Of a DNA stretch of 64,000 nucleotides, positions 59,913 to 64,000 are shown in pieces. Made by a program: the position numbers and the translations under genes. Position 1 is the stretch's first letter, and each line of letters opens with the position of its first letter. The notes beneath the pieces are model-generated. The model searched no databases and was not told where the DNA came from. It saw nothing but the letters and a program-made list of their open reading frames with translations. Origin of the DNA: Planctomycetota bacterium (GTDB lineage Bacteria; Planctomycetota; J058); contig JAMLIC010000009.1 in NCBI GenBank assembly GCA_023954375.1, forward strand, positions 1-64,000, written 5' to 3'.

Positions 59913-60641
59913 ATGGCGCGGGACCTGGTCACGTCGACGCAGCGGGTCGCGGCCGTCCCCCTGGCGCTCCGCACGGGCGGGCGCCGGCACGAGGTGCCGC
60001 CCGGCGCGACGTTCCGGCTCGGGCGCCACCCCTCGAACGACCTCGTCCTCGACGAGCGCTCCGTCTCGCGGTTCCACGCGCAGGTGGTGTGGGTCGACGG
60101 GCGGCCGCTCCTGCAGGACCTGGTGAGCACCAACGGCACGCTGGTCGACGGCGCGCGCGTGGTCACGCCGACCCCGCTCGAGCCCGGCGCGGTGGTGCGC
60201 GTGGGCGACGTCGTCGTGCACGCCGAGCCGGGCGAGCCCGGCGGCGCGGCGCCCCGCCCCGCCCTCCTCGATGATGACGAGGACGACGCGGTGACGCTGT
60301 TCGCCGACCGCGACGCCGAGCGGGAGGGGGTGTTCGTGTGCAACGCCACCCTCCAGCGGGTGCTCCTGGACCTCGAGTGGGAGGAGCGCACCGGCACCCT
60401 GGAGCTGCGGCTCGGGATGGCGCCCGCGCGGGTCGTCTTCTGCCTCGGTCGAGTCGTGACCGCCGCGCACGGGGACCTCACAGGCGTGGGGGCGCTCGAG
60501 CGCATCCTCCGGGCGACGCTCGGCGGCTACCGCTTCGAGGCGCGCTTCGAGCCGAGCGACGGGTCCCTCGACCTGTCGATCCGCGAGCACCTGCGCCGCG
60601 GGTACTGGGACGTCACGAGGCGCCTGCGCGGCCGGCCCTGA
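59913..60641 (+). CDS. FHA-DUF4388 (PATAN-like) protein
   Basis: 242 residues. ATG with GGGAGG 5 bases upstream. FHA at ~20-105 (RLGRHPSNDLVLDERSVS, RFHAQVV, STNGTLVDG). After an acidic linker (DDDEDD), residues ~140-235 form a DUF4388-like domain (LQRVLLDLEWEERTGTLEL, VVFCLGRVVTAAHGDLTG, ALERILRATLGGYRFE). DUF4388/PATAN proteins act as adaptors in two-component and kinase networks. It may read phosphorylation by one of the kinases in the window. The gap 59758-59912 before it is a divergent promoter region with no gene. Confidence 0.8.
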   Translation: MARDLVTSTQRVAAVPLALRTGGRRHEVPPGATFRLGRHPSNDLVLDERSVSRFHAQVVWVDGRPLLQDLVSTNGTLVDGARVVTPTPLEPGAVVRVGDVVVHAEPGEPGGAAPRPALLDDDEDDAVTLFADRDAEREGVFVCNATLQRVLLDLEWEERTGTLELRLGMAPARVVFCLGRVVTAAHGDLTGVGALERILRATLGGYRFEARFEPSDGSLDLSIREHLRRGYWDVTRRLRGRP

Positions 60642-60805
60642 TGACAGCCGTATACCTTTTCTTTCATTTCAGCCCCGGACGGGCCGTCCAGGCTCGGTTC
60701 TGGACAGGGGTGAGACGAACCTCCACGGACATGTCGTGAGTTACGGCGCCGAGGGTTCGTGGACCGGCGCTTGTTATGGACTCCCTCCGCAGGAGTTGGG
60801 GCACC
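60642..60805. other. Low-GC intergenic region, likely promoter or terminator
   Basis: The start (GTATACCTTTTCTTTCATTT) is the most T-rich stretch in the neighbourhood and may end transcription of the FHA gene or carry a promoter for the small gene that follows. ACTCC (60780-60784) and GGAGT (60792-60796) form a small inverted repeat including that gene's SD. No ORF with a credible start is seen. Confidence 0.45.
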
Positions 60806-60943
60806 ATGACGAAGGACCTGAACGAGGATCTCGTCTTCATCACCCGCGAGGACCTGGAGCAGCAGCGCCAGGAGCGGGAGCGCGCCTGGAGCGAGCTGCT
60901 GGCGGAGGCCGCCGGCTGGCCGACCTTCAGGCTGGACGACTGA
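60806..60943 (+). CDS. Small acidic helical protein (45 aa)
   Basis: ATG to TGA, MTKDLNEDLVFITRE to FRLDD. An AGGAGT sequence lies about 10 bases upstream. The centre is a Glu/Gln/Arg-rich helix (LEQQRQERERAW), the end AAGWPTFRLDD. Codon use is like that of neighbours, and the frame is bounded by good signals. No family recognised. It lies between the FHA-DUF4388 gene and cyanophycin synthetase. Confidence 0.6.
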   Translation: MTKDLNEDLVFITREDLEQQRQERERAWSELLAEAAGWPTFRLDD

Positions 60944-61035
60944 CGCGGTGGGAATCCGCGCGACCTCGAGGTGACGCCCGCGCGTAAGCCGCCCTCCCGC
61001 ACGGCCGGTCCGGGGCGGCGTCGCGCTTGCTTCGA

Positions 61036-61051
61036 CCTCCCTGCGGGGAGG
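61036..61051 (+). promoter_or_regulatory. Hairpin holding the SD of cyanophycin synthetase
   Basis: CCTCCC-TGCG-GGGAGG, a 6-bp stem with a 4-base loop; its 3' arm is the SD about 10 bases before the GTG start. The folded RNA would block ribosome access. Confidence 0.5.
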
Positions 61052-61061
61052 GAGCGCGCGC

Positions 61062-63728
61062 GTGCACGTCGTCGAGCTCCGCACGATCCAGGGCCCGAGC
61101 GTCTTCCACCATCGTCCCGTGCTGGTCCTCACCCTCGACCTCGAGGACCTGGCCGAGACCCCGAGCCACCGGCTCCCCGGGCTCGCCGAGCGGCTCCTGG
61201 CGCTGCTCCCCGGGCTGACGGAGCACGGCTGCAGCCGCGGGCACCCGGGCGGCCTCGTCGAGCGCCTGCGCGAGGGGACCTACCTCGGCCACGTGGTCGA
61301 GCACGTGGCGATCGAGCTCAGCCACCGCGCCGGCCTGGGCGTGAACTTCGGCAAGACCGTCGCCGCCGGCCCGCCGGGCCGCTACGAGGTGGTCGTGCGC
61401 TTCCTGGCCGAGGAGGCGATGACCCATCTCCTGCGCGAGGCGGTGGACCTCGTCCGGATGGCGCTCGAGGGCGCCGCGCCCGACGCCCTCGCCAACCGGC
61501 GCGACGCCGCCCTCGAGGAGGCGCGCCGCCGCGCGCGCGAGGAGGCCCTCGGCCCGACCGCGCAGGCGATCGTCCGCGCGGCGGAGCGCCGGGACCTGCC
61601 CTGGGAGCGGGTCGGCGACGGCCTGGTCCTGCTGGGGCAGGGCGCGCGCCTGCGCTGGGTGGCCTCGAGCATCGCCCACGACACGCGGGCGGTCGCCGTC
61701 GACGTCTCCGTCGACAAGGCGCTGACCAAGGCGCTGCTCCGGCGCGCCAACGTCCCGGTCCCGCGCGGCGTGGTCGTCTCGACGCCCGAGGCCGCGCGCG
61801 AGGCGCTGGCGACGCTCGGCGCCCCGCTCGTCGTCAAGCCGGTCGACGGCCACCACGGCAAGGGGGTGACGCTCGGCGTCCGCGCGCCGGAGGACATGGA
61901 CGAGGCCTTCGAGGCGGCGTCGGCCCGCGGGAGCGACGTCGTCATCGAGGAGCAGGTCGAGGGGCGCGACTACCGCGTCCTGGTCGTCGGCGGACGCATG
62001 GTCGCGGCCAGCCTGCGCCTCCCGGCGCAGGTCACGGGCGACGGGCGGCGCACGATCGCGGCGCTCGTCGACGCCGTCAACGCCGACCCGGCGCGCGGCG
62101 AGGGCCACGCCGCCGCCCTCACCCGGATCGCGCTCGACGAGGCGGCCCTGCGCGACCTGCGCCGGCGCGGGCTCGGCCCCGACAGCGTCCCCGCCGCGGG
62201 CGAGGTCGTGCTCGTGCGCGACACCGCCAACCTCTCCACGGGCGGCACCGCCCGCGACGTGACCGACCAGGTGCACCCGGGCGTGCGGGCGCTGTGCGAG
62301 CGCGCCGCGCGGGTCATCGGCCTCGACGTGGCCGGGGTCGACCTCGTCGCGCCGGACATCGCGCTCTCGCCCGGGGCCCTCCCGCCCGGGGGCTGCGCGG
62401 TGATCGAGGTGAACGCGGCGCCCGGGCTGCGCATGCACCACCATCCGTCCGAGGGCGAGCCGCGCGACGCGGGCGCCGCGGTCGTCGAGCTCATGTACCC
62501 CGCCGGGACGACCGGCCGGATCCCGATCGCGGCGATCACGGGGACCAACGGCAAGACGACGGTCACGCGCCTCACGGCGCAGATGGTCGCCCAGCAGGGC
62601 GTCACCGTCGGCATGACCACGTCGACCGGCGTGTTCGTCGGCGGCGAGCGGGTGTCGGAGGGCGACTGCGCCGGCCCGCGCTCGGCGCGCGCCGTCCTGT
62701 GCGACCCCGCGGTCGAGGTGGCCGTGCTCGAGACCGCGCGCGGCGGGATCCTGCGCGGCGGGCTGGCCTACGACTGGTCGACGGTCGGCGTGATCACGAA
62801 CGTCCACCCCGACCACCTGGGCCAGGACGGGCTCGAGTCGCTCGAGGACCTCCTGCACGTGAAGGCGCTGGTCGCCGAGCGCGTGCGCGAGGGCGGCGCG
62901 ATCGTCCTCGGCGCCGACGACCCGATCCTCGCCCGCCTCCCGGGCGAGCCGCGCCTGCGGCGCCTCCGCCGCGAGCTCGTGTGGGTGACCATGGAGCCCG
63001 AGCGCCCGCTGGTGCGCCGCCACCTCGCGGGGGGCGGCCGCGCCTGCCTCCTGCGCGACGGCTGGCTGGTCGAGGCGTCGGACGGGCGCGAGGAGCGCGT
63101 GGTGCGCGCGGCGGACGTGCCCCTGAGCTTCGGCGGCACCGCCGAGTTCCAGGTGCAGAACGCGCTGTTCGCGCTGGCGGCGGCGCGCGCCCTCGGCGCG
63201 AGCCGCGAGGACTGCGCCGCGGGCCTGCGCGCGTTCGACGTCCGCCGCGACAACGCCGGGCGCGCCAACCTCTACGACGTGGACGGCGTCGCCGTGCTGG
63301 TCGACTACGGCCACAACCCCGAGGCGTTCCGGGCCGTCGGCCGCATGGTCTCGCGCTGGGAGGTCGCCCGGGCCGCGTGCGTCGCCAGCGCCCCGGGCGA
63401 CCGGGCCGACTGGCTCATCGAGGAGTGCGGGCGCGTCCTCGGCCGCGCCTTCTCGCGGGTCATCGTCCGCGAGGACGAGGACCGCCGCGGCCGGCCGTCC
63501 GGCGTGGTGGCCCGGCTCCTGCGCGAGGGCGTCCAGCGCGCCGCGCCGGGGCGCGAGTGCCAGGTGCTGCTCGAGGAGCAGGCCGCCGTCGAGCAGGCCC
63601 TCCGCGACGCCCGGCCCGGCGACCTCGTGGTCGTGTTCTACGAGCGCCTGGAGCTGGTCCAGGACGTCCTGCGGGCGCGCGGCGCGCGCGCCGTGGCGGC
63701 CCCGCCGCGGCGCCGCGGGGCCGCGTGA
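61062..63728 (+). CDS. cphA: Cyanophycin synthetase
   Basis: 888 residues, the normal length. It polymerises Asp and Arg into the storage polymer multi-L-arginyl-poly-L-aspartate in the cytoplasm, using ATP. Domains: an N-terminal domain (~1-160, with YLGHVVEHVAIELSHRAG), an ATP-grasp domain (~220-475, VVKPVDGHHGKGVTLGV, EEQVEGRDYRVLVV, VIEVNAAPGLRMHHHPSEG) and a Mur-ligase-like domain with ITGTNGKTTVTRL near 492-504, ETARGGILRGGLAYD and VITNVHPDHLG. The C-terminus shows YGHNPEAF. The GTG start has GGGAGG upstream within a hairpin. The next gene overlaps its stop. Confidence 0.96.
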   Translation: MHVVELRTIQGPSVFHHRPVLVLTLDLEDLAETPSHRLPGLAERLLALLPGLTEHGCSRGHPGGLVERLREGTYLGHVVEHVAIELSHRAGLGVNFGKTVAAGPPGRYEVVVRFLAEEAMTHLLREAVDLVRMALEGAAPDALANRRDAALEEARRRAREEALGPTAQAIVRAAERRDLPWERVGDGLVLLGQGARLRWVASSIAHDTRAVAVDVSVDKALTKALLRRANVPVPRGVVVSTPEAAREALATLGAPLVVKPVDGHHGKGVTLGVRAPEDMDEAFEAASARGSDVVIEEQVEGRDYRVLVVGGRMVAASLRLPAQVTGDGRRTIAALVDAVNADPARGEGHAAALTRIALDEAALRDLRRRGLGPDSVPAAGEVVLVRDTANLSTGGTARDVTDQVHPGVRALCERAARVIGLDVAGVDLVAPDIALSPGALPPGGCAVIEVNAAPGLRMHHHPSEGEPRDAGAAVVELMYPAGTTGRIPIAAITGTNGKTTVTRLTAQMVAQQGVTVGMTTSTGVFVGGERVSEGDCAGPRSARAVLCDPAVEVAVLETARGGILRGGLAYDWSTVGVITNVHPDHLGQDGLESLEDLLHVKALVAERVREGGAIVLGADDPILARLPGEPRLRRLRRELVWVTMEPERPLVRRHLAGGGRACLLRDGWLVEASDGREERVVRAADVPLSFGGTAEFQVQNALFALAAARALGASREDCAAGLRAFDVRRDNAGRANLYDVDGVAVLVDYGHNPEAFRAVGRMVSRWEVARAACVASAPGDRADWLIEECGRVLGRAFSRVIVREDEDRRGRPSGVVARLLREGVQRAAPGRECQVLLEEQAAVEQALRDARPGDLVVVFYERLELVQDVLRARGARAVAAPPRRRGAA

Positions 63729-64000
63729 GCCGGGCCCGCCGCGCCCAGGCGGAGGCGGAGCGGCGGCGCGCCCGCCGGCCGCGCCGGGGGACGGAGCGCG
63801 CGCCGACCCGGCGCCAGGACGACGCCGCCGTCGCCGAGGAGGCTGCCCCCGCGCCGCCGACCACGCCGGCGACGACCGGCAGGCTGATCATCATCGGCGG
63901 CCGCGAGGACAAGGACGACGAGCGCGTCATCCTCCGCGAGGTCGTGCAGGCGGCCGCCCGCGGCCCGCTCGTGGTCGTGACGGCGGCCAGCGCCTTCCCC
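63725..64000 (+). CDS. cphB: Cyanophycinase, 5' part only
   Basis: The frame opens with GTG overlapping the cphA stop (GTGA) and runs off the window end. An Arg/Ala-rich N-terminal extension of ~50 residues, not seen in typical cyanophycinases, is followed by TTGRLIIIGGREDKDDERVI and VVVTAASAFP. This is the start of the S51-type serine exopeptidase that cuts cyanophycin to beta-Asp-Arg. The catalytic serine lies outside the window. Overlap with cphA suggests synthesis and breakdown are made from one transcript. Confidence 0.85.
   Translation, partial: MSRARRAQAEAERRRARRPRRGTERAPTRRQDDAAVAEEAAPAPPTTPATTGRLIIIGGREDKDDERVILREVVQAAARGPLVVVTAASAFP

Overview
The window is very GC-rich bacterial chromosome with short intergenic gaps, many GTG starts and frequent 4-base stop/start overlaps (GTGA, ATGA). 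The gene content points to a large-genome, signalling-rich bacterium, most likely Planctomycetota; Myxococcota is the main alternative. It includes four Hanks-type Ser/Thr kinases plus a pseudokinase, four FHA proteins, TPR giants, LRR and FGE-type proteins, (pseudo)pilins and an AurF/BtaA/MMPL neighbourhood. There is no rRNA, tRNA, CRISPR array or recognisable transposase, so the phylum call is inference. LAYOUT. 1-5.5 kb (minus): an FHA-GAF-adenylate cyclase coupled to a membrane Ser/Thr kinase with one frameshift, ending at a 41-bp perfect hairpin. 5.8-14.4 kb: zinc-ribbon membrane protein, 1676-aa TPR/C39-peptidase-like protein, metalloprotease lipoprotein, lipoprotein-TetR pair and a ParE-type toxin-antitoxin pair. 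14.5-19.5 kb (minus): three paralogous exported proteins, two of them preceded by a coupled small gene. 19.6-23.4 kb: DUF2071, LRR and a secreted triple-repeat protein. 23.5-31.6 kb: two AurF-like diiron oxygenases, a DAG-kinase-family lipid kinase, a thioester-reductase-like SDR, a BtaA/DUF3419 aminocarboxypropyl transferase and an MMPL/RND transporter, a plausible lipid or secondary-metabolite module. 31.6-41.9 kb: DNA polymerase IV, lipoproteins, a multi-repeat PDZ protein, a B12-binding radical SAM protein and a pseudokinase-FHA protein. 42.0-48.6 kb (plus): one tight operon of two pilin-like proteins, a PilX-like protein, a membrane protein whose tail carries about nine R-T-x-P-T repeats, and a Ser/Thr kinase; FHA-bearing (pseudo)kinases flank it on the other strand. 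48.6-55.4 kb: kinase-FHA, 4Fe-4S protein, FGE-like protein and a kinase gene with three frameshifts. 55.9-60.9 kb: zinc-ribbon secreted protein, GspG-like pseudopilin, HtrA protease, FHA-DUF4388 protein and a small ORF. 61.1-64.0 kb: cyanophycin synthetase coupled to the start of cyanophycinase. MOST UNUSUAL. A repeat family (core about 105 bp, full unit about 143 bp or 184-186 bp) occurs at least nine times between 42.7 and 59.8 kb. Each unit can fold into a long hairpin whose paired arms change together between copies, and reads as a 48-codon ORF starting MSDALARG. In the 55.35-55.9 kb array, consecutive ORFs overlap by ATGA. One copy supplies the N-terminus and start codon of HtrA behind a strong Shine-Dalgarno (SD) sequence, and another supplies the leader of a pilin gene. 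At about seven starts the SD lies in the 3' arm of an inverted repeat.
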